DNA of 64,000 bases, taken from Maioricimonas rarisocia (GTDB lineage Bacteria; Planctomycetota; Planctomycetia; Planctomycetales; Planctomycetaceae). The DNA lies in NCBI RefSeq assembly GCF_007747795.1, contig NZ_CP036275.1:3340001-3404000 (forward strand), written 5' to 3'. Made by a program: the position numbers and the translations under genes. Under the pieces are notes generated by a model. The model was not told the origin of the DNA. It was given only the letters and a program-made list of their open reading frames with translations, and made no database searches. Within the stretch, counting starts at the first letter, position 1. Each line of letters starts with the position of its first letter. This document shows positions 9,628 through 19,504 of this stretch, in pieces.

Positions 9628-9764
9628 GGTGCTGTGGCCGGAGGCGACGCACCAATCGCCGATTGCTTGCGTGAGACATGCGAATGGTGCGTCACGGGGC
9701 GATTGTCTGCGGAGATTCGCTCGCGATGGATTAGCTACCAGCGAGTCGCCGTGACACACCCTAC
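9628..9764. repeat. Solo copy of the element forming the tandem array
   Basis: GGTGCTGT...GGCGACGCACCA at the left and GTGACACACCCTAC at the right match the corresponding parts of the 263/264-bp array units, with an internal ATGGTGCGTCACG arm. The middle is diverged. It starts at the base after the mqnC stop codon, so it occupies the 3' flank of that gene. Confidence 0.75.
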
Positions 9765-9800
9765 GGCTTTGGATGCCGGGCCGAGCCCATGCCGCCTCCT

Positions 9801-9875
9801 GTAGGGCCGGCTATTGCCGGCCGATTGAAACCGGCACCGCGCGGGTGGCCCCGGTTCTGCGAACCGGGGTCGCGG
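9801..9875. repeat. Composite two-hairpin dispersed repeat, second copy
   Basis: GGCCGGC-tatt-GCCGGCC at 9805-9822 and CCCCGGTTC-tgc-GAACCGGGG at 9849-9869 repeat the order and orientation seen at 2416-2500, including the GTAG lead and the TCGCG tail. The remaining sequence to about 10047 contains another array-like piece, CCAGTCCCAGCCTACGG, at 10021-10037. No gene is supported in 9765-10047. Confidence 0.8.
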
Positions 9876-10047
9876 AGCGGCACGAGTCTATCGGAAAAAC
9901 GGTCGCATGGCCTGCTGCAGCCACCTGCCGGCTGCGGCGGGGCCGTTCTGATGACCGGCGTCGCCCATGCGCGGAGCGGGCATTGCGAGCAAAGCCACGG
10001 CTCATGGGCAGAAGCTGCGACCAGTCCCAGCCTACGGCTTCCGACAC

Positions 10048-10080
10048 AAAAATGGCCCACCGGACGCAGCCGGTGGGCCT
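10048..10080 (-). terminator. Intrinsic terminator downstream of the 1411-residue fusion gene
   Basis: Read on the minus strand it is GGCCCACCGG-ctgcgt-CCGGTGGGCC followed by ATTTTT. It lies 38 bases after the stop of the gene at 10118-14353 and points the right way for it. Confidence 0.85.
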
Positions 10081-10117
10081 GTTCGAGCATCGAACACTGA
10101 CCGCACTTGTTCGCCGG

Positions 10118-13100
10118 CTACTCCCGCATCTCCTGGACGAACGCCATCACGTCCGCCAGGTCCTGCGGCGAGAGGTCCTTTTCCAGACCCTCCGGCATGA
10201 ACGAACGCCCCGTTCCCCGCATCTCTTCGATATCCAGACGCAGAATCGTCGTCCGCTGACCGTCCGGCCGGGCGAGCGTCACGCTCGTGGCGTTCTCCTC
10301 GACGATCATGCCGGTGTGCACGCGGCCGTCTTCGGTCTGGATCACATAGCCGGAATACTTCGCTTCCACGGCCCGGTTCGGATCGAGAATCGCCGTCAGC
10401 AGCACTTCGCGACTCGGCGTTTTGATGGCCGACAGCTTCGCTCCAACGTCTTTCCCGACACCGCCGTGCTGATGACAGGTCGCACACCGCTTCTCGAAGA
10501 CTCCCCTGCCCCGCGCGGCATCGCCGGCTTCGGGAACCTTACCGAGATACTGCGCGACGACGTCCGCCCGGTCGGAGTTGCCGGACGTCGCCAGCAGAGC
10601 CTGCGCAGCCGCCTTGATACCCGCCTCAGTATGGTTCGTCAGGGCTTCGCGAGTGGAAGCGTCGATGTCGCCGGTGGACAGGTCACCCGCTTCGAGGGCC
10701 GCCAGAAGCAGCCGGGTCCACTCCTGCCGGGTCAGCAGCGTGGCGAGAACTTCCCTGCGCGAGGAGGGCGTGAGCTGACCGAACTGTTCGAGCATCACGT
10801 CGACGGCTCCCATGCGGGCCAGCGCCTGAATCGCCGCGGTTTGCACCGGCGGCGTGGTCCGGGGAGAGAGCAGTTCTTCGAGAATGTCCCGATCCTGCTT
10901 CTGTCCGCTCACCCCCTGCCCCAGCAGTCGGACGGCCACCGCGCGGGAGGCCGCATCGTCCTTCTCGTTCTGCGCGGTGTCCCGTGCGGCAGCGAAGATC
11001 GGTGTCGCGCCGGCGAGCGCCTGAGCGAGGTCTCCTTCTCCGTCGGCAGCCAGCTTCGAAAGCGTCACGTTGCGGCGGCTGAGTGTGTCCACGCAGGTCG
11101 CCAGGGCCTGGATCTGCCAGAATTCAACGTCGTCACCCGTGGGTGAGATCGTCGCCAGGATCTCCGTCAGTCCCCGGGCGGCGTTGTCGGCCAGGGCCGT
11201 GGCGATCAGGCCGCTGACAAGATTTGACCGGGAGGAACTGTCGTCTGCCTGCCTGAGAACAGCCGCCAGCAGTTCGTCCGCCACGCCCAGCGAAGAACTG
11301 AGAATCGCGGCCCGCATCCACGAATTGGCATGATCGGCGACCGCCAGCCGCTTCAGTGTCGCGGCACGCTGATCGGCCGGCAGATCTCCCATCGCCAGTG
11401 CGACGGCAAACCGGACGCGAATATCGTCGTGCTCGGCCAGTCCCGTCTGCATCAGCTGTGGCTGCAACGCTTTCTGTGAGCGGGCAATCTGCACGCCGGC
11501 GACGACCGCCTCCGGCACATCCGACTCGAGCAGAAGCGACAGGTCGAGGGCCGACGGCTTGAGTGCCGCCAGCGTCCACGCCGCCTGCGCCTGCACGCGT
11601 GGATCGTCTGCAGAGGTGATGATCTTCTCAACGGCCGCGATGACGTCTGAATCCGCAGCGTCGCGTGCGATCAGCAGGCGCTGGGCCGTGTCACGCCGCC
11701 ATCCGTTGGGGGAGGCGAGTTCCTTCACCAGCCCGGCCGAAGTGAGCGATGTCAGATCGGGCGCGGCCTCTGCGGTGCGATCGGCACGGCGGATTCGCCA
11801 GATGCGTCCCCGGTTAAAGCCGGCATAGAGGTCGATCTTCGCCTGCCACGCTTCCGGAATCCACTGCGGGTGCTCGATGACATGACGGTACATGTCGCAC
11901 AGCCAGACCGAGCCGTCGGGAGCGGTCAACATGCGGACCGGGCGAAACCAGTTGTCCGACGAACTGAGGAACTCGGAGTCTGTTTCGTCCGGATGCCGGG
12001 CTCCCTCCAGGGGGATGCCGTCGGGATGGGTGACGACGCGGCTGACCAGGTTGTGGACCGGCTCGCAGATGAAGACGGATCCGACCGCACCGAACCGGTC
12101 GTCCCGCACCGCGTGGGGAGCACAAGCCGAGGTGAATCGGTTGGCCGCGTGCAGATCGTTGAACCGGTCGATGGTCCGGCTGGTGGGATAGACCGGAGGA
12201 GCGCCAGCCGGGGTGGTGAGGTGCACCGTCGCCGTCGGGGCGGCGACGTAGGGATTGCGGCGCAGGTCGCCATCTTCGACGACAAACTGAAACAGCGGCC
12301 GGCTGTTCGTGTTGCCGAACCAGCGGTTCCACAGATCCCGGCAGCGACCGTACTGACTGCGGCCGCTGAGCGTTTCGAGCACTCCGGTATCGGGCTGGAT
12401 ACGGAGATCGCGGCCGGAGATATTCACCTTGTCGCCGGTCTTCGTGCAGAGAATCTCACCGCTCGGAGCACCGCTGGCCAGGTAGAGCCAGTTGTCGAGC
12501 CCGTAATCGAAGCCGTTAACGCGATGCTGCGGGTTCGACTCGACAAAGCCGCTGTACAGAACCTCCGTCTCGTCGGCTACGTCGTCGCCGTCGGTGTCCT
12601 TCGCGAAGAGGATCTCCGGCGAGCTGGTGACGATGACGCCGTCCCGCCAGGGGAAGACGCCGGTCGGGAAGGTCAGACCATCGAGAAAGATCGTCGCCTC
12701 GTCGTATTGTCCATCGCTGTCCCGATCGGTCAGCACTTTCACGCGGCCGCCGGGAGGTCCGTCCCACGGCTGACCGCCCTGCTCGCCCTCTGCTTTCTTC
12801 GTTGGATCGCCTCGGGGATAGTCTCCCATTTCGACGACCCACAGCCGGCCTGATTCATCAATCGTAAAGTTGACCGGATCGCGGATCAGCGGCTCGGTCG
12901 CGACAGGCTCGATGACGTAACCGTCCGGGAGGGAAAACGTCTCGATCGCTTCGTCGACGGACAGCGGCCGGTCGAGCTGGCGGTTGTCGTACAGCTCGTG
13001 AATGCGGCGGAGAATGACATCTTCGGTTCCACTCGACCAGCGGCCCGGCTGGTTGTAGTAGATCATCGAGTAGTCGACTTCGTACCCACCTTCCGACTGC

Positions 13101-14353
13101 ATCCGCTCGGGAGCGACGTAGCCGAACACGTCATTGGCGTATGCAGTCACCCAGACGGGGTGATCCTTCAGCTCCCGTTTGATTCGCAGGGCGTAGTCGA
13201 CGCAGACTTCGCCCCCCAGGAAGACCATCGCGAACTCGTCGCCGAACCGCCAGACGTGGATCGGCATCGGGTACGTTTCGGGCAGGCGGCCCATCCGCTC
13301 GTGCGTCGCGATCATGTTCTCGGCATGCTGGCGGACCTGCGGCCGGGGGCTCTTCAGATTCTCACGCAGTGTTTCGAGCGACGGCCGATCGACCGGCAGC
13401 CCGGCAAAGCCGAATGCTGCCTGCGGTGCCGCGGTGATCTCCCGCAGGTCGGTCTCGACCAGCTCGCGGACTTCGTCAGCTATCTCCTCCCCCTGGGCTT
13501 TCGCGGCAGCGAGTGCCTTGTCTCCTCCCGGACGGTGCGGGTTGGCGTCGGCTCCGCAGCCGATCGTGCAGAGGGCGACCGCGTCCGGAAAGGATTCTTC
13601 GAGCATCTGGGAGGCATAGCCGGCCCAGTCGCCGTTGACGCGGTAGTAGTCCCCGCCGAACGTCGTGCAATGACAGGCATAGTTGAACAGCAGGCCGCGG
13701 GTGTTCTCGCCGGACGCATCGGTGATGCGAAGCAGCGGCAGCGTGTGGTCGACCGGGCCGTTCGGATTGATGCCGAAGCCGGTCCAGGTTCCGTCTTTCA
13801 GCACGCGGCGATTCTGGGCAAACGTTGCTTCACCGACGCCGTAGAACAGCCGGGCGGGCGACAGATTCGCGACCGCCTGCTTCACGGTTTCGACGACGGT
13901 ATCGCGAACGAGGCGGGTGTATCGCTCGCCGTTTTCCCGTTCTTCGGCCGACAGTGGGACCGCGAACAGGTTGCTCAGTCCCGGCACGATGTGGGGAGCG
14001 GTGTGTGAATGGGTGTAGGCAATCACGAGATGTCGGCGTTCCAGATCGATCGACTGCCGGAGCGTCTCGAAGATCTCTTTCGTGAGGGTTCCGGGGAACC
14101 CGATCGTGTCGACCGAGACCAGGATATGTACCGGCCCGTCGTCCGCTTTGAGGGCTGTTGCCCGCACGTACAGCGGATGGTCGACCCCCTCGTGGCCGTG
14201 GTCACGGTTGCCGTACCCCGAGAGGCGGACGGGCTCGGTGGGGGTGATGTCGGCACGGGCGAACCCGGCCTGGAAACCGGCCTGAACAGTGGCCGTCGAT
14301 GTGACGAAGGTGGCCAGCAGGGCCGTGATAAGAACAGTACAGCGCAAACTCAC
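10118..14353 (-). CDS. Ceramidase-like / PVC-type dehydrogenase / cytochrome c fusion
   Basis: This 1411-residue exported protein has a signal peptide at about 1-25. Residues 26-460 resemble the N-terminal domain of neutral/alkaline non-lysosomal ceramidase (FARADITPTEPVRLSGYG, AYTHSHTAPH). The ceramidase nucleophile motif NxGDxSPN appears only as IGCGADANPH, so the Ser is missing and amide hydrolysis is doubtful. From about 470 (LPDGYVIEPVATEPLIRDP) comes a PVC-type membrane-bound dehydrogenase domain resembling soluble quinoprotein propellers (TIGR02604 type), then HEAT-like repeats at about 860-1250. The C-terminus from about 1282 is a Pirellula/Verrucomicrobium-type haem domain with CATCH (TIGR02603 type). 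A periplasmic oxidase or carbohydrate-processing role is inferred. It is a single-gene unit with its own terminator. Confidence 0.85.
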   Translation of the reverse strand: MSLRCTVLITALLATFVTSTATVQAGFQAGFARADITPTEPVRLSGYGNRDHGHEGVDHPLYVRATALKADDGPVHILVSVDTIGFPGTLTKEIFETLRQSIDLERRHLVIAYTHSHTAPHIVPGLSNLFAVPLSAEERENGERYTRLVRDTVVETVKQAVANLSPARLFYGVGEATFAQNRRVLKDGTWTGFGINPNGPVDHTLPLLRITDASGENTRGLLFNYACHCTTFGGDYYRVNGDWAGYASQMLEESFPDAVALCTIGCGADANPHRPGGDKALAAAKAQGEEIADEVRELVETDLREITAAPQAAFGFAGLPVDRPSLETLRENLKSPRPQVRQHAENMIATHERMGRLPETYPMPIHVWRFGDEFAMVFLGGEVCVDYALRIKRELKDHPVWVTAYANDVFGYVAPERMQSEGGYEVDYSMIYYNQPGRWSSGTEDVILRRIHELYDNRQLDRPLSVDEAIETFSLPDGYVIEPVATEPLIRDPVNFTIDESGRLWVVEMGDYPRGDPTKKAEGEQGGQPWDGPPGGRVKVLTDRDSDGQYDEATIFLDGLTFPTGVFPWRDGVIVTSSPEILFAKDTDGDDVADETEVLYSGFVESNPQHRVNGFDYGLDNWLYLASGAPSGEILCTKTGDKVNISGRDLRIQPDTGVLETLSGRSQYGRCRDLWNRWFGNTNSRPLFQFVVEDGDLRRNPYVAAPTATVHLTTPAGAPPVYPTSRTIDRFNDLHAANRFTSACAPHAVRDDRFGAVGSVFICEPVHNLVSRVVTHPDGIPLEGARHPDETDSEFLSSSDNWFRPVRMLTAPDGSVWLCDMYRHVIEHPQWIPEAWQAKIDLYAGFNRGRIWRIRRADRTAEAAPDLTSLTSAGLVKELASPNGWRRDTAQRLLIARDAADSDVIAAVEKIITSADDPRVQAQAAWTLAALKPSALDLSLLLESDVPEAVVAGVQIARSQKALQPQLMQTGLAEHDDIRVRFAVALAMGDLPADQRAATLKRLAVADHANSWMRAAILSSSLGVADELLAAVLRQADDSSSRSNLVSGLIATALADNAARGLTEILATISPTGDDVEFWQIQALATCVDTLSRRNVTLSKLAADGEGDLAQALAGATPIFAAARDTAQNEKDDAASRAVAVRLLGQGVSGQKQDRDILEELLSPRTTPPVQTAAIQALARMGAVDVMLEQFGQLTPSSRREVLATLLTRQEWTRLLLAALEAGDLSTGDIDASTREALTNHTEAGIKAAAQALLATSGNSDRADVVAQYLGKVPEAGDAARGRGVFEKRCATCHQHGGVGKDVGAKLSAIKTPSREVLLTAILDPNRAVEAKYSGYVIQTEDGRVHTGMIVEENATSVTLARPDGQRTTILRLDIEEMRGTGRSFMPEGLEKDLSPQDLADVMAFVQEMRE

Positions 14354-14679
14354 TTCATTCCTCCTGTGCGACGTAGGGCGGCGCTCGCATCATCGTACAT
14401 GGATGCGACGTTTTTTTCGCCGTCGGCGCGGAGGAAGATCCGGGAAGAGCGACGATTGCAGAAGGCCGGCGTGTCTGCCCCACCGGTCTTCCAGGGTGGA
14501 TGCCTCACCTTGGATTCGCACGGCTCACAGTGCCGCGGCACCCTGTGGTGGCGCCTCAATGGATCGAGGGATCGTCAGAGGAGCTCGGTCCGGTCACGGC
14601 CCGCGGCGACACGAGGTCGGGGAAAGGGATTCGAGCGACGCGCATTCAGCCTCGTGCCGTCATAGCAGACCAGCGGCGG
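14354..14679. other. Intergenic region, no gene supported
   Basis: The open frames here are short, Arg/Ser-rich and overlap on both strands. A T-run at 14412-14418 lies inside otherwise GC-rich sequence, but no flanking stem was found. No repeat family member was recognised. Confidence 0.5.
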
Positions 14680-14862
14680 TCAGTCCGGCTGATTGTCGAG
14701 TACGCCCATGTCCTGAAGTTCCCGCAGATCGCTGAAGATCTCCTCTTTCTCCTCCGGAGTCAGCTTCCACTTGTTGATGGTTTCGACAACACCGGATTGG
14801 TCGGGAGTCGCCGGAGCGTCGTTTTCGACCGCTTCCGGTTGCTTTGGGTGGTTGTCGGACAT
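14680..14862 (-). CDS. Small acidic hypothetical protein (60 aa)
   Basis: The 60-residue translation is unlike a chance frame. An acidic, Pro-rich N-terminus is followed by an amphipathic stretch, WKLTPEEKEEIFSDLRELQD, that should form one or two helices. There is no signal peptide, Cys motif or membrane segment. The ATG at 14862 has only a weak upstream AAGGGC. I do not recognise the family. It is divergent from the hypothetical gene at 14976. Confidence 0.5.
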   Translation of the reverse strand: MSDNHPKQPEAVENDAPATPDQSGVVETINKWKLTPEEKEEIFSDLRELQDMGVLDNQPD

Positions 14863-14975
14863 TGATGTGCCCTTGTGACGAGGTGGGATTGTCAGCCCTC
14901 GAGAGGCATCGGCGGTTGCGTAACAGCACTGGACTCTGAAGAGACTGCATTCCTGATTCTGAAGGCGAGCCGCAC

Positions 14976-15299
14976 GTGAAACTTTCAGCCGTTTCCTACG
15001 AGTGCGAGGAGGATTACAACATCACCTCGATCATCGTCACCCCCACTAGGGTGTCCCTCGACTTCGATGATGAGGGAGCGCACGGACACGCGATTGCGAC
15101 ATCATCGGACGGCTTCGTCTATACCGGGTACTGGGGGTATCCCGCCTTTGCTGATCAGCGTCAGATGGGGCCCGTGCGGCTGCAGCGTTTTATCAGCAAT
15201 GCCGGGCAGCAGATCCTGTTCGGATCCTGGGTGGACGAGGAGAGCGGCGAACAGGGGGATTGGCTGATCAAGATTTTGGAGGAATTTGAGAATCCGTAG
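14976..15299 (+). CDS. Hypothetical protein (107 aa)
   Basis: The start is GTG at 14976 with GAAGGCGAG upstream. The protein is acidic, predicted mostly beta (VTPTRVSLDFDD, IATSSDGFVYTGYWGYPAF, GQQILFGSWVDE), and has no signal peptide or membrane segment. The codon use and composition fit the surrounding genes. The family is not recognised; it could be an SMI1-like or small cytoplasmic domain, but no motif decides this. The 3' flank to 15482 is non-coding. Confidence 0.6.
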   Translation: MKLSAVSYECEEDYNITSIIVTPTRVSLDFDDEGAHGHAIATSSDGFVYTGYWGYPAFADQRQMGPVRLQRFISNAGQQILFGSWVDEESGEQGDWLIKILEEFENP

Positions 15300-15482
15300 G
15301 TACAGGCCCTCATCCTGTCGACCCTAGATTAACGGATGCCTTTTGCCGGCTGCGCCGGCCCCCGTTGGGCAAGCAGTTGGGGCCACCCCCTCGAAGTTCG
15401 CCAAGGCGCTGGGCCGGTGGGCTTTCTCCCGCACTCGGGAGCGTCCTGAACGGCAACCCCTTCGCCGCTCGAGACTCAGCCC

Positions 15483-16775
15483 TCACGCCTGTTCCAGGCC
15501 GGTCAGAGTGCCGGTGCTGGTCGCGAACCTCTCGTCCTCCAGCCCCATGCGATTCAGCAGTGAGACGTACAGGTTCGGCAGCGGATAGTTGTTCTTGCGG
15601 TCGAACGCCAGGTGCTGACCATGGCGGAAGCCGCCGCCGGCGAGCACGACCGGCATGTTCCGGTTGTCGTGGCTCGAGGCGTTGCCGAGGTTGCTGGTCA
15701 GCAGAATGGACGTGTTATCGAGCAGGCTCGTCCCCCGTTCGTCCGTCGCGGCAAGCTGGCGCAGGAAGTCGCCCCACGCCTTGATGATCTCCGCTTCGAC
15801 GATCGCCAGCTGATCGAGCTTCTCTTCGTCCCGCCCGTGGTGGCTGAGTGAGTGGTATCCCTCCTCCACCCCCGGAATCGGGACGACACCGCCGGACCCG
15901 CCGAGGTGATACGTGATGAATCGGGTCGAATCGGTTTCCAGCGCCAGGCGGACGACGTCGCTCATCAGACGCTGCAGGCCGACGAAGTCGTTCGGATTCG
16001 AGATGTCGATCGGCTTGGGGACGTCCACCTTCGGCTTGGGTCGTTCGGCCCACTCTTCCGAGGCGGCCAGACGCTGTTCCAACTCGCGCACGCTGGTGAA
16101 GTACGCGTCGAGACGGTCCCGGTCACCGGGGCCCAACTCGCGAGAAAGCCGGCGGGCATCATCGCGGACCAGGTCCATGATGCTGCGGCCTTCGCGGATC
16201 CGCTGGGCCTGGCGTTCCCGTTCGGCCGGCGTGTCGTTGATGAACAGTCGTTCGAACAGCCGTGACGGCGAATCCTCGGCGGGGATCATCGCACCGTTCT
16301 CGGTGTACGACGGACTGTTGCTGCCGCGGCTGCTCAGCACCAGAGACGGAAACCGCGTCTCGTGTCCGAGGTACTTCGCCATGTACTGGTCGAGGGAGAC
16401 CGAGTTCTTCGCCCGTCCCGAAGCTCCAGCGGGATTCGCCGTCAGGATGCTCGACTCGGCCCGGTGACCGCCACTTACGCCCGGGTGCGATGACCCGGAG
16501 ATCAGCGTCATCTGGTCCTTCAGGTCGGTCAGCGGCTCCAGATACTTGCTGGGAGCGTATTCCTTGCCCGACTGCTCGGGGTACAGGTTTTCCCCCAGCA
16601 GACCCAGACCAAGCGTCATGGCGACGAACCGACGCGGCGGACCCTGTTCGGCCGGCCCTGCAAATGCCGACTGCATGGCACTCAGCCACGGCACACCGAG
16701 TGCGACACCGGCACCACGCAGAACGGTACGACGGCTCAGACGCTGTTTGAAATTGAACTGTTTCGTCACAGGCAT
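15483..16775 (-). CDS. DUF1552 secreted protein (Tat signal)
   Basis: This 430-residue protein is exported through the Tat pathway: the N-terminus has [22 protein letters not shown]1552 proteins are sulfatase/alkaline-phosphatase-fold-like, are expanded in planctomycetes and have no established activity. Recognisable parts are [52 protein letters not shown] and [21 protein letters not shown]. The ATG at 16775 puts the twin arginine near residue 14; an ATG at 16799 is an alternative. It lies 27 bases downstream of the DUF1592-type gene, the usual pairing, and both are probably one transcript. Confidence 0.9.
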   Translation of the reverse strand: MPVTKQFNFKQRLSRRTVLRGAGVALGVPWLSAMQSAFAGPAEQGPPRRFVAMTLGLGLLGENLYPEQSGKEYAPSKYLEPLTDLKDQMTLISGSSHPGVSGGHRAESSILTANPAGASGRAKNSVSLDQYMAKYLGHETRFPSLVLSSRGSNSPSYTENGAMIPAEDSPSRLFERLFINDTPAERERQAQRIREGRSIMDLVRDDARRLSRELGPGDRDRLDAYFTSVRELEQRLAASEEWAERPKPKVDVPKPIDISNPNDFVGLQRLMSDVVRLALETDSTRFITYHLGGSGGVVPIPGVEEGYHSLSHHGRDEEKLDQLAIVEAEIIKAWGDFLRQLAATDERGTSLLDNTSILLTSNLGNASSHDNRNMPVVLAGGGFRHGQHLAFDRKNNYPLPNLYVSLLNRMGLEDERFATSTGTLTGLEQA

Positions 16776-16802
16776 GGTTGTGTCCCTTCCTGGTGCCAAT
16801 CG

Positions 16803-19205
16803 TTATTTGCGCGTAAAGACCGGGCTGGCGATGGCCGCGTGCAGCAGCGAGCGAAACCCGTAATCGGATTCCGCTGCCTGCGCTACGATGCGATCGATGG
16901 CGGGGCGGTCGGCAAAGCCAACCGGAGCACCGGTCCCGTAAGTCAGGAGTTTTTCCGCGACGTTGCGGGCGATCTGTTCTGGCGACTCGACGATCAGACT
17001 CTGGAACTCCTCGAAGTTCGAGAACTCCCGACCGTCCTCCAGTTCGTAACTGGGATCAATCTCCGGCCCACCCTCAGGACGCCGCTTCGCCAGCAGCGGA
17101 TATCGGTCCCGCCACTGTCCGGCCGGATCGAAGTTCTCCAAAGCGAAGCCGGGCGGATCAATCTTCACGTGGCAGGCGGCACACGATTCGATCGAACGGT
17201 GTTTCGCCAGCATCTCGCGAATCGTCGTCGCCCCACGGATGTCCGGCTCGATGGCCGGGACGTTCTCGGGTGGCGGCGGAATGTGCACACCCAGCAGCCG
17301 CTCGTTGATCCAGACGCCCCGAATCACCGGCGATGTGTTGGTTCCGTTGGCCGTTACCTTGAGGATCGAGCCGTGCGTGAGCAGCCCGCCACGCCGGTCT
17401 TCCGACTTCAGGGCGACCTGCTGCAGCTCGTCTCCCTCGATGCGATCGATATCGTAGAAGCGGGCCAGCCGGCTGTTCAGGAACGTGAAGTCCGAGTCGA
17501 TCAGGTTGGCGACGCTCAGGTCTTCGCGCAGCAGATGATCGAGGAACGCGTGCGTCTCCTGCAGCATCGACTGCTGCACGATAATGTCGAACTCGCGGTA
17601 AAGTCGACGGTCCGGCTCGGTGAAGTCGATCTCGCTCAGGTCGAGCCACTCGGCGGCAAAGTCCTCAACGAACCGCTCGCCGCGGGGATCGTTCAGCATT
17701 CGGTCGATCTGCTCGTGCAGCACCTGTGGATCGCTCAGCCGTCCCTGCTCGGCCAGTTTCATCAATTCTTCGTCCGGCATCCGGTTCCAGAGGAAGTAAC
17801 TGAGCCGGTCTGCCAGGGCATAATCGTTCAGTGCGCCGGGCGCCTCGCGGAAGTACATGAACCGGGGCGAGGTCAGCACCGCTCGATAGCCGGCCCGAAG
17901 GGCATCCAACAGCGAATCACCATCCGCAAGCGAAGACGTCGCAACCGTGATGTACGGTGCCACCTCGTCATCATTGACTGGCCGGCGGAATGCGCGGCGG
18001 GCGAAAGTCCGGACCAGCCGGGCCGCGTCCTTTTTGGGGGCGTCCGACTTCAATGTCGGGAGCTTCTTGCCGTTCTTCTGGACTTCAAGGTCGCCGAACA
18101 GCAACGTGCGGATCGTCTCATCATCGGGGCCACGATGGATTCGCTCCATCGTGACACTGTGAATGGCCACGCCGGGAACATTCTGAGGTCCCCCTTCGCC
18201 GGCCCCCACCTGACCGCCACGAAAACTCGCAATCTTAAGCGTGGCGTCGCCCGGCCGAACCTCGAGCATTTCCCCCTTCGGCAGCCAGGTTTCGAACGTC
18301 CACTCCTGTGGTTCGTCCGTGGCTTCGAACCCGCCGACCCATGGACGCAGTGGTGCGCTGGAGACGCAGAATCCGCGGCGGACGGCACACCAGACACCCC
18401 GGTCCTCGGGAGTGTTCAGCGATGAAGCCTTGATCCGGAAACGGTACCAGCCGTCTTCCTTCGCCGTCGTGGCCGGCAGACGTCCGTAGAACGTCAATCG
18501 GGACGACCAGACAACCGCCAGCCCGTCGACCATTTCCGGCTCGCGGGTCCGCCGCTTTGGATTGCGACGGGCCACGTCGCGTGCGGACATCTCGCGAAGT
18601 TCGGTATCGGGTGGAGTCAGCGCGCGGCGGAACGCTTCCTCGAGTGCCCGGTCGACCGCGGCGACGTGCTTCTCAATCTGGAAGTGGGACATCGCCTGGC
18701 CGGCTGCCACCGTCGTGAAGCCGCCCGTCCTCTGCTCTTCCGGCATGCGGTTGGCAATCGGAATGTCGATGCCGAGCAGGTCGTGGAGCGTCCGTTCGAT
18801 CTGCAGCCGCGTGAGCCGCCGTGCGGGAACGCGTCCTTCTGACGCCCACTTCTGCTCCTGATGATCGCGGAGCCAGTCGGCCGTCGAGGAAACGAACGCA
18901 TCCACTTTGGCCGGAGCGAGGTCGTACGAATCAGGCGGCGGCATCTCCCCCGCTTTCACCCGGTCGTGAACCCGCACCCACTTCTCGAACAGGTGGCCGT
19001 CGTCCAGGTTCCCGGCCAGTGCCCGCAGGTCGAGTCCCGCTTCACCATCCGGGCCGTCATGACAGTCCAGACAGGTCGCCTCGATGAAGCTGCTGGCGAC
19101 CGCGGGAATACGGTCCTGGCCATTCTGATCGGCCGCACGGACGGCGACCGTCGGGATCAGCGCACAGCCAAGTGCCGTCAGGATGATGGTGAGGTCGTTT
19201 CTCAT
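16803..19205 (-). CDS. PSCyt-type protein with DUF1587/1595/1592/1588/1585
   Basis: This 800-residue exported protein has a signal peptide at 1-24 and a single N-terminal haem-binding motif, CLDCH, at residues 45-49. Domains follow in the standard order: DUF1587 ([19 protein letters not shown]), a carbohydrate-binding-like region, DUF1595/DUF1592 ([30 protein letters not shown]), DUF1588 ([23 protein letters not shown], with the C-x2-C of [20 protein letters not shown]) and DUF1585 at the C-terminus. The family is found next to DUF1552 or DUF1501 partners in planctomycetes; a role in periplasmic polymer oxidation or degradation is commonly supposed but unproven. It is followed by the DUF1552 gene. 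Confidence 0.92.
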   Translation of the reverse strand: MRNDLTIILTALGCALIPTVAVRAADQNGQDRIPAVASSFIEATCLDCHDGPDGEAGLDLRALAGNLDDGHLFEKWVRVHDRVKAGEMPPPDSYDLAPAKVDAFVSSTADWLRDHQEQKWASEGRVPARRLTRLQIERTLHDLLGIDIPIANRMPEEQRTGGFTTVAAGQAMSHFQIEKHVAAVDRALEEAFRRALTPPDTELREMSARDVARRNPKRRTREPEMVDGLAVVWSSRLTFYGRLPATTAKEDGWYRFRIKASSLNTPEDRGVWCAVRRGFCVSSAPLRPWVGGFEATDEPQEWTFETWLPKGEMLEVRPGDATLKIASFRGGQVGAGEGGPQNVPGVAIHSVTMERIHRGPDDETIRTLLFGDLEVQKNGKKLPTLKSDAPKKDAARLVRTFARRAFRRPVNDDEVAPYITVATSSLADGDSLLDALRAGYRAVLTSPRFMYFREAPGALNDYALADRLSYFLWNRMPDEELMKLAEQGRLSDPQVLHEQIDRMLNDPRGERFVEDFAAEWLDLSEIDFTEPDRRLYREFDIIVQQSMLQETHAFLDHLLREDLSVANLIDSDFTFLNSRLARFYDIDRIEGDELQQVALKSEDRRGGLLTHGSILKVTANGTNTSPVIRGVWINERLLGVHIPPPPENVPAIEPDIRGATTIREMLAKHRSIESCAACHVKIDPPGFALENFDPAGQWRDRYPLLAKRRPEGGPEIDPSYELEDGREFSNFEEFQSLIVESPEQIARNVAEKLLTYGTGAPVGFADRPAIDRIVAQAAESDYGFRSLLHAAIASPVFTRK

Positions 19206-19504
19206 TGCAGCACGAAGATCAGGCAGGACACCGGACGTCAGGGCCCGTCATATGGCCGGTGCGTTGTTTGAGAGGGGGCTACGGTTGATGCATCGGTCAG
19301 AACGCCACGCCTGCTGCACGACGTTCCCCCGTGTTGTGAGATGCACCAGAGCCGCATTTTATTCTATGCATCAAAGCGATTGCATGCAAACAGCCGCACG
19401 GGGGCTCCCCCGGTCAGAGCGGTGCGTTTCCAGAGGGCACTCCGGCAAGCCGAGGGGGTGTTAACTGTTGGGGAGTGCTCGGCTTACGTCTTGGTGGCTG
19501 CCGT
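19206..19504. other. Intergenic region between DUF1501 and DUF1592-type genes
   Basis: About 300 bases separate two co-directional minus-strand genes. It contains an AT-richer patch (about 19357-19390, TTTTATTCTATGCATC) that could hold a promoter for the downstream pair, but no clear -35/-10 pair was found. No coding frame is supported. Confidence 0.45.

Noticed and set aside
19340-19400. Promoter in the AT-richer patch upstream of the DUF1592-type gene
   Set aside because: No -35/-10 pair with acceptable spacing could be read with confidence, so it is mentioned only in the intergenic entry.
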